DNA of 21,215 nt from an uncultured Spirochaetota bacterium (GCA_937864375.1 CALMJO010000108.1:1-21215), one strand, 5' to 3'; positions 7,479 through 15,777 are shown, counted from the stretch's first letter. A program made the numbers and translations. Notes: generated by a model not told the origin, from the letters alone.

Positions 7479-7561
7479 CTGGTGCGTTAGGGAAACGGAG
7501 CGGCAAGGGAATACATGCACGTTCCCGTGGAAGCGACAATTAATGCAACTTAAGGTACTAA

Positions 7562-10111
7562 ATGAAAGCGCTCGATATTGCGAATGTCAATCATGTCTCG
7601 GTCGAGGACGTCATAACCATATGCCGTGACCTGGGTATCCAGTGCTCGGGGCAGGATGACGACCTTGGGGAGAAGGACGTCTTCCTTGTGCAAAAAAAGA
7701 TCGAGGTGATAAAGGAACATCGTGCGAAAGCGACCCGTGAACTCCTGGAAAAAAAGGCCGCACAGTCGGCGGAACGCGCCGGTGCGAAAATCAAGCTCAA
7801 ACGCAAGGTCCATGTTTCAAGCGAGCTCATGAAGGAAAAGATGGGAGAGGAATCGCGAAAGGCGAAAGAGGCTCCCGTCGAAGAGAAAAAGCCCGCAGAA
7901 GAGAAAAAATCCCCGGTGAGAGAAACCGCGCAGCAGCGTCCTGCACCACAGGGCCAGGGGGGGCCGCGGCGGGACGGACAGGGAAGACCGTACAGCGGTC
8001 CGCGTCCGCAGGGCCAGGGTGACAGGAGGCCGCAGGGCGGTCCTTCACGTCCCCACGGCGGGCCGGGAAGACCCTTCGGAGGCGGTCCGCGCCCCCAGGG
8101 AAGGCCGGGAGACCACAGGCCGGCAGGCGACCGCAGGCCCGACGCCGGAGGGGCAAAGCCGGCCTCTGAAAACAAGGAAGCCGAACAGGCGGCCCAGGAA
8201 AAAGACAAAAGGAAAAAATCCAAGGAAATTGAAAAGGAAAGGGATACCAAGCGCAAGCAGTTCAAGGAAAAGGAGAAGAGCGAGAAGGATATCTTCCTCA
8301 GGCGCCGCAAGGGGCAGGGAAGGCATGCGGCCGATCAGGACCGTTCAGCGGTAACTCCCAAGAACATAGAGATCACCGAAAGCATCACGGTTTCGGACCT
8401 CGCGAAGAAGATGAACGTCAAGGCGAACGAGCTTATCGCAAAGCTCATGAAGCTGGGCATGATGGCGACGATCAACCAGGTCATCGATTCGGAAACCGCG
8501 TCGATACTCGCGTCGGAGTACGGCACCGAGGTCAAGGTAGTGTCACTGTTCGAAGAAACGGTGATTCGCCAGGAAGAGGTGGACAATCCGGAGAGCAATC
8601 TCAAGCGCCCGCCGGTCGTTACGGTCATGGGTCATGTCGACCACGGGAAAACGAAACTCCTGGATGCGATCCGTACAACGAACGTGGTGGACGGTGAATT
8701 TGGAGGGATTACTCAGCACATAGGAGCCTACATGGTGACCGTGCACGGCGAGAGGGTCGCCTTCCTCGATACTCCCGGCCATGCGGCTTTCACCACCATG
8801 CGCGCCCGCGGTGCGAGCGTGACCGACATCGTGGTGCTTGTCGTCGCCGCGAACGACGGCGTCATGCCGCAGACCATCGAGGCGATAAACCATGCGCGTG
8901 CGGCAAAGGTGCCCATCATCGTCGCGATCAACAAGATCGATCTGCCTGACAACAATATTGCCCGCATCAAGCAGGACCTCGCCAATTACGAGCTGGTCCC
9001 CGAGGAATGGGGCGGGACCACGCTATTCGCGGAGGTGAGCGCGAAGCAGAAGATCAAGATAAACGAGCTCCTCGAGCTCATCCTCATCCAGTCGGAAATG
9101 CTCGAGCTCAAGGCGAACGCGCACCTCATGGCCAAGGGCACCGTGATAGAGTCGCGCATTGACCCGGGGCGGGGTCCCGTCGCGACCATACTCGTTCAGA
9201 ATGGAACCCTCAAGGTGGGCGATCCCTTCGTGGTCGGAATATACTCCGGGAAGGTCCGCGCGATGTTCAACGACCAGGGGCAGGCGGTCGAGGAAGCCGG
9301 TCCGTCCACGCCGGTAGAGGTGCTGGGACTTTCCGGCGTTCCATCGGCCGGTGACCCGTTCCAGGTCGTGGATTCGGAGAAGTATTCGAAGCAGATATCT
9401 CAGAAGAGACTCGACCTGAAGCGCATGGAAGCGGCAAAGAAGGTGCGCAAGGTAACGCTCGAAGACCTCAACGAGATGATCAGGGTCGGCGAGGTCCAGG
9501 AGCTTCGCGTCATAATAAAGGCCGACGTGGACGGCTCGGTGCAGGCGCTCAAGGAATCGCTGGAAAAACTGTCCACCAGCGAGGTGCGCGTCAAGGTGAT
9601 TCACGCGGGCACGGGCGGAATCAACGATTCGGACGTCATGCTCGCTTCCGCCTCGAACGCGGTGATCATAGGCTACCACGTGCGCCCCACGGCCAAGGTT
9701 TCCGATCTTGCCGCGCGCGAGCACGTTTCCATCAAGTTCTACAACATCATCTTCGAGGTAACCGATTCGATCAAGGCCGCCATGGAGGGAATGCTTGCCC
9801 CGGAAATAAAGGAAGAGATCACCTCGACCGGCGAAATCCGTCAGGTGTTCAAGATTTCGAAGGTGGGTGCCATAGCAGGTGCTATCCTTCTTACCGGCAA
9901 GATGGCGCGCAAGAACAAGGTAAGGGTGATTCGCGATGGGGTGGTCATATTCGACGGCCAGCTCAAATCGCTTAAACGTTTCAAGGACGACGTATCGGAG
10001 GTCGATGCCGGTCAGGAATGCGGGTTTGGGATCGAGAACTTCAACGACCTCAAGGAAGGGGACACCTTCGAGACCTACAAGACCGTGGAGATCACCAAGA
10101 CGCTCGATTAA
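7562..10111 (+). CDS. infB: Translation initiation factor IF-2
   Basis: IF2 is the GTPase that places initiator tRNA on the 30S subunit and promotes subunit joining. It has 849 residues. Residues 1-60 look like an IF2-N-type helical domain. Residues about 123-200 are a disordered Gly/Pro/Arg/Gln tract with recurring RPQG units, and about 205-260 form a highly charged Lys/Glu helix. A second IF2-N domain covers about 270-325. The G domain has G1 GHVDHGKT (357-364), switch II DTPGH (403-407) and NKID (457-460), with SAK as G5. Domains II-IV follow, including the IF2-specific GTGGINDSDVMLA and the C-terminal tRNA-binding barrel. AAGG lies 7 bases before ATG 7562. A second in-frame ATG (7841, residue 94) also has AAGGA just upstream and could give a shorter isoform. 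Confidence 0.98.
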   Translation: MKALDIANVNHVSVEDVITICRDLGIQCSGQDDDLGEKDVFLVQKKIEVIKEHRAKATRELLEKKAAQSAERAGAKIKLKRKVHVSSELMKEKMGEESRKAKEAPVEEKKPAEEKKSPVRETAQQRPAPQGQGGPRRDGQGRPYSGPRPQGQGDRRPQGGPSRPHGGPGRPFGGGPRPQGRPGDHRPAGDRRPDAGGAKPASENKEAEQAAQEKDKRKKSKEIEKERDTKRKQFKEKEKSEKDIFLRRRKGQGRHAADQDRSAVTPKNIEITESITVSDLAKKMNVKANELIAKLMKLGMMATINQVIDSETASILASEYGTEVKVVSLFEETVIRQEEVDNPESNLKRPPVVTVMGHVDHGKTKLLDAIRTTNVVDGEFGGITQHIGAYMVTVHGERVAFLDTPGHAAFTTMRARGASVTDIVVLVVAANDGVMPQTIEAINHARAAKVPIIVAINKIDLPDNNIARIKQDLANYELVPEEWGGTTLFAEVSAKQKIKINELLELILIQSEMLELKANAHLMAKGTVIESRIDPGRGPVATILVQNGTLKVGDPFVVGIYSGKVRAMFNDQGQAVEEAGPSTPVEVLGLSGVPSAGDPFQVVDSEKYSKQISQKRLDLKRMEAAKKVRKVTLEDLNEMIRVGEVQELRVIIKADVDGSVQALKESLEKLSTSEVRVKVIHAGTGGINDSDVMLASASNAVIIGYHVRPTAKVSDLAAREHVSIKFYNIIFEVTDSIKAAMEGMLAPEIKEEITSTGEIRQVFKISKVGAIAGAILLTGKMARKNKVRVIRDGVVIFDGQLKSLKRFKDDVSEVDAGQECGFGIENFNDLKEGDTFETYKTVEITKTLD

Positions 10112-10120
10112 AGGAAGCAG

Positions 10121-10516
10121 ATGGCAACGCACAGGAAGGAACGGCTCGAGGAGCTCATCCGGCAGGTAATAGGCGATACGCTCCTTTCCAGCATAAAGGA
10201 CCCGCGCATCGGTTTTACGACGGTGACGGGCGTCGATTTGAGCAGGGATTACTCGGTCGCGCATGTGTTCGTGTCGGTGCTCGGCAACGAGACCGAAAAA
10301 AAGCTTACCATGGCGGGCCTGGAATCGGCGAAGCGCTATATTCAGGGCATCGTGGGCAGGGAGATCCAGTTGAGGGTGATCCCGAAGATCAGCTTCGTGC
10401 TCGACGAATCCATCGAGAAGGGAGTGCGCATGGTGGGGCTGATCGACGAGCTCAACAGGAGCGCAAACGAAAAAAAGCCGGAAGATACCGGCAAGGGAAA
10501 TGACGGCAAGGAATAG
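10121..10516 (+). CDS. rbfA: 30S ribosome-binding factor RbfA
   Basis: RbfA is a KH-like-fold protein that binds the 30S subunit near helix 1 of 16S rRNA, helps late maturation and supports cold growth. It has 131 residues, normal for the family. Recognisable segments are the N-terminal helix (RKERLEELIRQVIGDTL), KDPRIGFTTVTGVDLSRD, the strand VAHVFVSVLG, the AxG-type turn in ESAKRYIQGIVGREIQLR, and the closing PKISFVLDESIEKGVRM. The last 25 residues are a charged tail. AAAGGAAG sits just before ATG 10121, 9 bases after infB. infB-rbfA-truB is a widespread order. Confidence 0.95.
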   Translation: MATHRKERLEELIRQVIGDTLLSSIKDPRIGFTTVTGVDLSRDYSVAHVFVSVLGNETEKKLTMAGLESAKRYIQGIVGREIQLRVIPKISFVLDESIEKGVRMVGLIDELNRSANEKKPEDTGKGNDGKE

Positions 10517-10533
10517 GAATTCTGATAAAGGGC

Positions 10534-11460
10534 GTGACGGACTGGAAAAATTCGGTAATTCTTTTCGATAAGCATAAGGGAATTACTTCATACAGGGCGA
10601 TTGAAGAGGCGGGGAGGCTGCTCGGGACCAGGAAGATAGGGCACTCCGGAACTCTGGACAGGGCGGCCTCCGGGCTGCTCGTAATCTGCACCGGCTCAGC
10701 CACACGGCTTACTCAGTATTTCCTTGAGGGCGACAAGCGCTATACCGCGACGATACGGCTCGGGATCGTGACCGATACCGATGACGGCGAGGGAGAGGTT
10801 CTTGATACCCGTGACATCTCCCGCGTCGATGAGCGCAAGGTGCGCGAGGCGGCCGCCGGTTTCACGGGCACGCTGCGTCAGCGTCCCCCGCGCTACTCGG
10901 CGCTCAAGATAAAAGGGAAGAGGGCATCGGACCTCGCGCGGCAGGGCGCCCGCGTGGACCTTGCCGAGCGGACGGTGACGATCCGCTCCCTGGAGGTCCT
11001 TGAAGTCGACCTTGAACGCGGGAGCCTGGTTGTTGACGTGCGCTGTTCAAAGGGCACCTACATACGATCGCTCGCGCGCGACCTGGGTGAGGCGCTGGGC
11101 ACCGGGGCGCACATGGCGGAACTCCGCCGCACCGAATCCGGGATGTTCCGGGTAGGCGACGCGGCCACGATCGAGGACCTGGGGGCGATCATGGCCGGGG
11201 AACGGGACGGGGCGCACTGCGCCTTGAGTCCGTTCGAAGCGCTCGAGGGCTTTGGCGTCATAACCGTGAGCGAAGGCGCGAAACGGAAGGTGTTGAACGG
11301 CGCCATGTTTGACCGGTCCGAGGCCATCGGGATAGTCCGCACCGGGACCCCGAGGTACCGGGTGGCCGACGAAGGCAAAAATCTAATTGCTATTGCCGAA
11401 GCGGACATCGATAATTGGACGGTACATTACTTGAATGTTTTCAATGCACCATCACATTGA
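10534..11460 (+). CDS. truB: tRNA pseudouridine-55 synthase TruB
   Basis: TruB isomerises uridine 55 in the T-loop of tRNAs and also acts as a tRNA-folding chaperone. It has 308 residues and starts at GTG 10534, preceded by AAAGG (10527-10531) at short spacing; it is 17 bases after rbfA. The catalytic aspartate is D42 in GHSGTLDRAASGLL. Most bacteria have GTLDP here; the Arg after Asp and the ASGLL ending resemble spirochaetal TruB as I recall it. The N-terminal KPxG motif appears as KHKG (13-16). Motif RYTATIRLGIVTDTDD and the motif III region KGTYIRSLARDLGEALG are intact. The C-terminal part (about 235-300) fits a PUA domain. Despite the motif changes, the active-site residues look complete. 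Confidence 0.93.
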   Translation: MTDWKNSVILFDKHKGITSYRAIEEAGRLLGTRKIGHSGTLDRAASGLLVICTGSATRLTQYFLEGDKRYTATIRLGIVTDTDDGEGEVLDTRDISRVDERKVREAAAGFTGTLRQRPPRYSALKIKGKRASDLARQGARVDLAERTVTIRSLEVLEVDLERGSLVVDVRCSKGTYIRSLARDLGEALGTGAHMAELRRTESGMFRVGDAATIEDLGAIMAGERDGAHCALSPFEALEGFGVITVSEGAKRKVLNGAMFDRSEAIGIVRTGTPRYRVADEGKNLIAIAEADIDNWTVHYLNVFNAPSH

Positions 11461-11490
11461 AATTATATTTTGCAGGAGGAAGTAATTCTC

Positions 11491-11751
11491 ATGATTCGTG
11501 AAAAAAAAGACGTAATCGATCAGTTTAAGAGGCACGAGAAGGACACCGGTTCGCCCGATGTACAGATAGCGCTCCTCACCGAGCGGATCAACCATCTCAC
11601 CGAGCACTTCAAGGTCCACAAGAAGGATCACCATTCCCGCCGCGGCCTGTTGAAGCTCGTGGGCCAGAGAAGGAGGCTTCTTGACTATCTCAAGAAGACG
11701 GATCTTATGAAGTACAGGAGCCTTATCGAATCGCTCGGACTCAGGCGCTAG
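11491..11751 (+). CDS. rpsO: 30S ribosomal protein S15
   Basis: S15 is a primary 16S rRNA-binding protein of the platform. I place the start at ATG 11491 because AGGAGGA (11474-11480) lies 10 bases upstream. An upstream in-frame TTG (11470) would overlap that ribosome site. The product has 86 residues, close to the usual 88-89. Conserved elements include DTGSPDVQIALLTERI, LTEHFKVHKKDHHSRRGLL and LVGQRRRLLDYLKK. In E. coli S15 represses its own translation through an mRNA pseudoknot; no such structure is obvious in the short 30-base gap after truB. It is followed by a GT repeat and pnp, the classical pairing. Confidence 0.98.
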   Translation: MIREKKDVIDQFKRHEKDTGSPDVQIALLTERINHLTEHFKVHKKDHHSRRGLLKLVGQRRRLLDYLKKTDLMKYRSLIESLGLRR

Positions 11752-11759
11752 TGGCTTAC

Positions 11760-11771
11760 GTGTGTGTGTGT
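11760..11771. repeat. (GT)6 dinucleotide tract between rpsO and pnp
   Basis: Six GT units occupy 11760-11771 in the 71-base rpsO-pnp gap. In E. coli this gap carries the rpsO terminator and the RNase III-cleaved pnp leader hairpin. I see no comparable strong stem here. The tract is short, so it may simply be chance. Confidence 0.6.
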
Positions 11772-11822
11772 TACGCAGCCTGTCCGAACGGGAGCGAAAA
11801 AGAAATGTAATGAGAGGAAAAA

Positions 11823-13904
11823 ATGAGTGTTGTTGATACAAGTGTAGAAATAGGAAAGGACAGGATCGGGTTCAATACCGGATACCTCGCCAAGCAGGCG
11901 GACGGTGCCGTCACCGTTACGTGCGGTGATACCGTGGTATTCGCGTCGGCGGTCGTTTCCAGGGAATTGAGGGAAGACCAGGATTTCTTTCCCCTTACCG
12001 TAGATTACAGGGAAAAGTTTTACAGCGCGGGCAAAATACCCGGCGGCTATATCAAGCGCGAGGGAAGGCCCAGCGACCGTGAAACGCTCACCAGCCGTCT
12101 CACGGACCGGCCGCTCAGGCCCCTTTTCCCCGACGACTTCGTGAACGAGGTCCAGATCATCATCTACGTGCTTTCGGCGGACGACCAGACGCAGCCGGAC
12201 GTGCTCGCCATCAACGCGGCCTCGGCCGCCCTGTCGGTATCGGGCATTCCCTTCCACGGGCCCGTGGGCGCGGTGCGCGTAGGCAAGGTGAACGGCGCGC
12301 TCGTGATCAACCCGACTTTCAGGGAAATGGATTCGAGCGAAATCGATCTCATGGTCGCCGGCACGAAGAAGGCCGTGACCATGATCGAGGGTTCGTCCAA
12401 AAACGTTACCGAGGAAGCGCTGCTCGATGCGATCGAATTTGCGCATAAAAATATCCAGCAGATCTGCGATGCGCAGATCGACCTCATGCAGAAAGTGGGA
12501 AAGGTTCCCCTTCAGTACGTTCCCAAGGCCAGCGACAAGGCGCTTGCGCAGGAGATCCGCGACAGGTATTTTTCCGCGGTGGGTGACCTCGTTTCCGTGA
12601 AGGAAAAGAAGGACCGAGAGGCCGCATTCAAGGCGATCGTGGAAAAAGCGACCGCGGAGCTCAAGGAGAAATATCCGGACTCGATCAAACAGGCGTACGG
12701 CATTCTTGACGGAATTGACGCCGAGATCATGCGGAAGCGCATCCTTGACGAAGGAAAACGCGCTGACGGCCGCGGGCTTACGGAAATACGCCCCATCGAC
12801 ATTAAGATCGGCGTGCTTCCCCGCGCTCACGGTTCCGCAGTGTTTACCAGGGGCCAGACGCAGAGCCTGGGCATCATCACGCTTGGCTCCGTGTCGGATA
12901 CGCAGCGGCTCGACGCGATCGAGGGCGAGCGTTACAAGAAATACATGTTCCATTACAACTTTCCCCCCTTCTCGGTCGGAGAGACCGGGCGAACCGGAGG
13001 AACGGGACGCAGGGAGATAGGTCATGGCATGCTCGCGGAGCGCGCGCTCGAGTACGTGCTTCCGGAGCAGATGGAATTCCCCTATACCATCCGCGTCGTG
13101 TCGGAGATTCTCGAATCGAACGGGTCCTCGTCCATGGCCTCTGTCTGTTCGGGCTCGCTCTCGCTGTTCAACGCAGGAGTACCTGTAAAATCGGCCGTGG
13201 CGGGTATCGCCATGGGCCTTATAATGGAAGGGGACAAGTTCGCCGTCCTGTCGGACATCATGGGCCTGGAGGATCACCTGGGCGACATGGACTTCAAGGT
13301 TGCGGGCACGGATAGCGGCATCACCGCGTTCCAGCTCGATATAAAGATCGAGGGCATCACCCCCGAAATCATGCGCAAGGCGATGCAGCAGGCCAGGGAA
13401 GGCAGGCTCCACATCCTTGGCAAGATGGCCGACGTTCTTCCGGCCCCGGCGAAGGAGCTCGCGAGGCACGCGCCGAGGATCGCGGTACTCACCGTGGCGC
13501 AGGACAAGATTGGCGCGGTGATTGGACCCGGCGGCAAGATCATCAAGTCGATACAGGAAGAGACCGGCGCGGATGTAAATATCGAGGACGACGGCGTGGT
13601 TACCGTGTCGGCACTTGGCGCGGATGCGATCGAGCGCGCACTGGCGAAAATCAGGGCGATCGTGGAAGACATCGAGGTGGGCAAGATTTACACCGGCGTC
13701 GTCAAGAAGGTTATGGAATACGGCGCCTTCGTGGAGATCACCCCCGGGAAGGAAGGCCTGGTGCATATCTCGAAGCTCGATTTCAACAAGGTGCAGAAGG
13801 TGACCGACGTAATCCGCGAGGGAGACGAGGTCACGGTGAAGGTCATAGGAATAGACAGGCAGGGGCGCATCGATCTGAGCAGAAAAGACGCGATGAAGCG
13901 ATAG
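11823..13904 (+). CDS. pnp: Polyribonucleotide nucleotidyltransferase (PNPase)
   Basis: PNPase degrades RNA 3' to 5' by phosphorolysis and is a core part of RNA-decay complexes. It has 693 residues, normal for the family. Two RNase PH-like domains (about 10-145 and 300-540) flank a helical linker. GREGRPSDRETL at about 78-89 is the conserved first-core RNA-binding loop. The active core has GGTGRREIGHGMLAERAL and SDIMGLEDHLGDMDF (477-491), which includes the catalytic aspartates. The KH domain (about 555-610) holds AVIGPGGKIIKSI and the S1 domain starts at about 618 (GKIYTGVVKKVMEYGAFVEI). GAGAGGA precedes ATG 11823. In many bacteria PNPase represses its own mRNA after RNase III cleavage; no matching hairpin is evident here. 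Confidence 0.98.
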   Translation: MSVVDTSVEIGKDRIGFNTGYLAKQADGAVTVTCGDTVVFASAVVSRELREDQDFFPLTVDYREKFYSAGKIPGGYIKREGRPSDRETLTSRLTDRPLRPLFPDDFVNEVQIIIYVLSADDQTQPDVLAINAASAALSVSGIPFHGPVGAVRVGKVNGALVINPTFREMDSSEIDLMVAGTKKAVTMIEGSSKNVTEEALLDAIEFAHKNIQQICDAQIDLMQKVGKVPLQYVPKASDKALAQEIRDRYFSAVGDLVSVKEKKDREAAFKAIVEKATAELKEKYPDSIKQAYGILDGIDAEIMRKRILDEGKRADGRGLTEIRPIDIKIGVLPRAHGSAVFTRGQTQSLGIITLGSVSDTQRLDAIEGERYKKYMFHYNFPPFSVGETGRTGGTGRREIGHGMLAERALEYVLPEQMEFPYTIRVVSEILESNGSSSMASVCSGSLSLFNAGVPVKSAVAGIAMGLIMEGDKFAVLSDIMGLEDHLGDMDFKVAGTDSGITAFQLDIKIEGITPEIMRKAMQQAREGRLHILGKMADVLPAPAKELARHAPRIAVLTVAQDKIGAVIGPGGKIIKSIQEETGADVNIEDDGVVTVSALGADAIERALAKIRAIVEDIEVGKIYTGVVKKVMEYGAFVEITPGKEGLVHISKLDFNKVQKVTDVIREGDEVTVKVIGIDRQGRIDLSRKDAMKR

Positions 13905-13913
13905 AGTCCGTGC

Positions 13914-15176
13914 ATGGTAATTAAATACACGCTGGAAAACGGAATGACAGTGCTCCTGGAGCCGATTCCAGGAGTGGTGTCCGTTTCGGCGGGGCTCTGG
14001 GTGAAGACCGGTTCCCGCGACGAGAGCGCGATGGAGGTGGGATATGCCCATTTCATCGAGCACATGCTCTTCAAGGGCACCGCTAACCGTTCCGCCAAGG
14101 AGATCGCTCGCATAGTCGACCGGGTGGGCGGCCAGCACAATGCCGCTACCAACCGTGAGTACACGTGTTACTATATCAACGTGGTATCGGACTTTCTGGA
14201 CATGTCGGTCGAGCTTCTCGCCGACATGTACTACAATTCCCTGTTCGACGCCGAGGAGATAGAAAAGGAAAAGAACGTGATCATCGAGGAGATCCGCATG
14301 TACGAGGACACTCCCGATGACCTCATTCACGACATCTTCATGGAGTGCATGCTTTCGGAGCACCCGCTCGGGCATCCCATCCTGGGGACCGAGGAAAACG
14401 TCAACAAAATCAGCCGCGAAAGCCTTTTGAGGTTTTTCGAGACGCAGTACGTGAACTCGAACTGCGTATTTGCCGTCGCCGGGAATTTCGAGCCCGATGC
14501 GGCCAGGGCGATGATCGAGCGTCACCTTTCAAGATCCATCCAGGCCAAGGAATACGCCGGGGACCGCGTCATCGTCAATCCCAGCCGGGTCTACAGGCGC
14601 CATGTGCACCGGGAGCTGGAGCAGGTTCACTTCTGCCTGGGCACCGACGGTCTTCGCCGCAATGACGACGACCGGTTTGCGCTGTACGCGATGAGCACCA
14701 TCCTGGGCGGAAGCATGTCTTCCCGGCTTTTCCAGAACATCCGCGAGAGCGAGGGGTTGTGTTACTCCATATATTCGTTTCATTCGTCATACAGCGACGC
14801 GGGGGTATTCGGTATTTACTGCGGCACGTCGCCTGAAAGCTACGAGCGCGCGCTGGATCTCATTATCCGCGAATGCGGACTCATGCTGAAGAGCGGCATA
14901 GGCGAAGAAGAGCTGAACGACGCCAAGACGTTCATGAAGGGAAACCTCGCGCTCAGCATGGAAAGCACCGAGGTGCGGATGAGCCAGCTCGCGAAGAACG
15001 AGATGATATTCGGGCGCGATTTCGCCTTCGACGAGATCGTCGCCAGAATCAATGCCATTACCCTTGACGATTACAACAGGGTGTGCGCGGCCATATTCAA
15101 GGACGCCAGGCTTTCGCTGGTTTCCATCGGAAAGCTCCGGGGTCCGGATAAAACGATTCCGGTCATAGGTCCTTAA
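13914..15176 (+). CDS. M16-family zinc peptidase (mitochondrial processing peptidase-like)
   Basis: This is a pitrilysin/MPP-type metallopeptidase of 420 residues, the usual length for the single-chain bacterial M16B form. The inverted zinc motif is H46-F-I-E49-H50 within YAHFIEHMLFKGT. The third ligand, E126, lies in VIIEEIRMYEDTPDD at the expected 76-residue spacing. The C-terminal half carries the inactive-domain signature LGGSMSSRLFQNIRESEGL followed by CYSIYS, which forms the substrate clamp. There is no signal peptide, so it is predicted cytoplasmic. Its placement 9 bases after pnp matches Bacillus (mlpA/ymxG region) and, I believe, spirochaetes. ATG 13914 has only a weak GAG upstream, so coupling to pnp translation is likely. 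It is the last gene of the operon; no clear terminator follows. Confidence 0.93.
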   Translation: MVIKYTLENGMTVLLEPIPGVVSVSAGLWVKTGSRDESAMEVGYAHFIEHMLFKGTANRSAKEIARIVDRVGGQHNAATNREYTCYYINVVSDFLDMSVELLADMYYNSLFDAEEIEKEKNVIIEEIRMYEDTPDDLIHDIFMECMLSEHPLGHPILGTEENVNKISRESLLRFFETQYVNSNCVFAVAGNFEPDAARAMIERHLSRSIQAKEYAGDRVIVNPSRVYRRHVHRELEQVHFCLGTDGLRRNDDDRFALYAMSTILGGSMSSRLFQNIRESEGLCYSIYSFHSSYSDAGVFGIYCGTSPESYERALDLIIRECGLMLKSGIGEEELNDAKTFMKGNLALSMESTEVRMSQLAKNEMIFGRDFAFDEIVARINAITLDDYNRVCAAIFKDARLSLVSIGKLRGPDKTIPVIGP

Positions 15177-15187
15177 GGAAAAAATCC

Positions 15188-15218
15188 TTGAAATAATTAT
15201 CGGCACTGCGAATATAAA
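15188..15218 (+). promoter_or_regulatory. Probable promoter of the bactofilin-M23 unit
   Basis: TTGAAA (15188-15193) is followed by TATAAA (15213-15218) with a 19-base spacer, or by AATATA (15211-15216) with 17. It starts 12 bases after the M16 stop. This suggests that the bactofilin unit has its own start in addition to any read-through from the operon. Confidence 0.5.
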
Positions 15219-15221
15219 GCG

Positions 15222-15276
15222 GTGCGGGGAGGCTCCGGCAGGCGGTGCTCCCGGGCGGGCGCACTGCGCGGCGCAT
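15222..15276 (+). promoter_or_regulatory. GC-rich structured leader before bactofilin
   Basis: Between the promoter and the ribosome site the RNA can fold back. GTGCG followed by GGGAG on the 5' side pairs with CTCCC and then CGCAC on the 3' side, with a GC-rich internal bulge. No T run follows, so this is not a terminator. It could be a stability or translation element, but GC-rich sequence often gives such folds and no known riboswitch class is recognised. Confidence 0.25.
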
Positions 15277-15301
15277 ATTCTTTCATGGCGAGGAGACTAT
15301 T

Positions 15302-15715
15302 ATGGCATCCAAGAGCGACCAGATCAACAGCACTATTGGCGAAGGCTCCATATTCGAGGGCAAATTCTACATAAGCGGCTCTCTTCGCATAGACGGCAAG
15401 TTCGAAGGTGAAATAAAGACCGACGAAGAGCTCGTAGTGGGCGAAACCGGCAAGGTCAAGACCAACATCGACGCCAAATCGGTAGTTATTGCGGGCACGG
15501 TCGTGGGAAATATCAAGGCCGATGACGAGGTCAAGCTCCTGGAGACCGGCCGGGTCCTGGGTGACATCGTGACGCCCACGCTCACCATTCAGCGCGGGGT
15601 TATCGCCCAGGGGCATATCACCATCACGGGCGGGCAGAGAAAAGACGTGAAGAAGATAATCGAGGAATCCTACTCCAGCGGTTCGGAAAAAATCATGGAG
15701 AAGTCTTCTAAATAG
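15302..15715 (+). CDS. Bactofilin (DUF583 polymer-forming cytoskeletal protein)
   Basis: Bactofilins self-assemble without nucleotide into filaments that position cell-wall enzymes. I chose ATG 15302 (137 residues) because GAGGAG lies just upstream; a longer in-frame start at 15245 would add a non-conserved arginine-rich stretch. A short polar N-terminal tail (about 1-13) is followed by the right-handed beta-helix with repeating strands. Landmarks include STIGEGSIFEGKFYISGSLRIDG, GKFEGEIKTDEELVVGETGKV, AKSVVIAGTVVGNIKADDEV and LLETGRVLGDIVTPTLTIQRG. A polar C-terminal tail ends in KIMEKSSK. It has no membrane helix. It lies 62 bases before an M23 peptidase gene, a pairing that recurs in cell-shape systems such as Helicobacter CcmA-Csd1 and BacA-LmdC. 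Confidence 0.93.
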   Translation: MASKSDQINSTIGEGSIFEGKFYISGSLRIDGKFEGEIKTDEELVVGETGKVKTNIDAKSVVIAGTVVGNIKADDEVKLLETGRVLGDIVTPTLTIQRGVIAQGHITITGGQRKDVKKIIEESYSSGSEKIMEKSSK

Positions 15716-15777
15716 CGTCCCCTTCGATTCCGATATTCAGAGTACAGGAGTAAAATCCGCACTAGCGCAATTGCCTG

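Noticed and set aside
9023..10264. A 413-codon minus-strand open frame opposite infB and rbfA.
   Set aside because: Antisense shadow; the plus strand encodes unmistakable IF2 and RbfA.
11470..11490. TTG at 11470 as the rpsO start.
   Set aside because: It would place the AGGAGGA ribosome site inside the coding region. ATG 11491 gives the normal S15 N-terminus.
11748..14525. A very long open frame (925 codons) on the minus strand opposite rpsO, pnp and the M16 gene.
   Set aside because: It is the antisense shadow of well-recognised genes in GC-rich DNA. It resembles no family and is biased to His, Arg, Asp and Leu as antisense frames are.
15175..15189. AAGGA/TCCTT hairpin after the M16 gene as a terminator.
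   Set aside because: The stem is only 5 bp, no T run follows, and it overlaps the next promoter.
15245..15301. A 19-residue longer bactofilin start.
   Set aside because: The extension is arginine-rich and unlike bactofilins, and the GAGGAG site points to ATG 15302.
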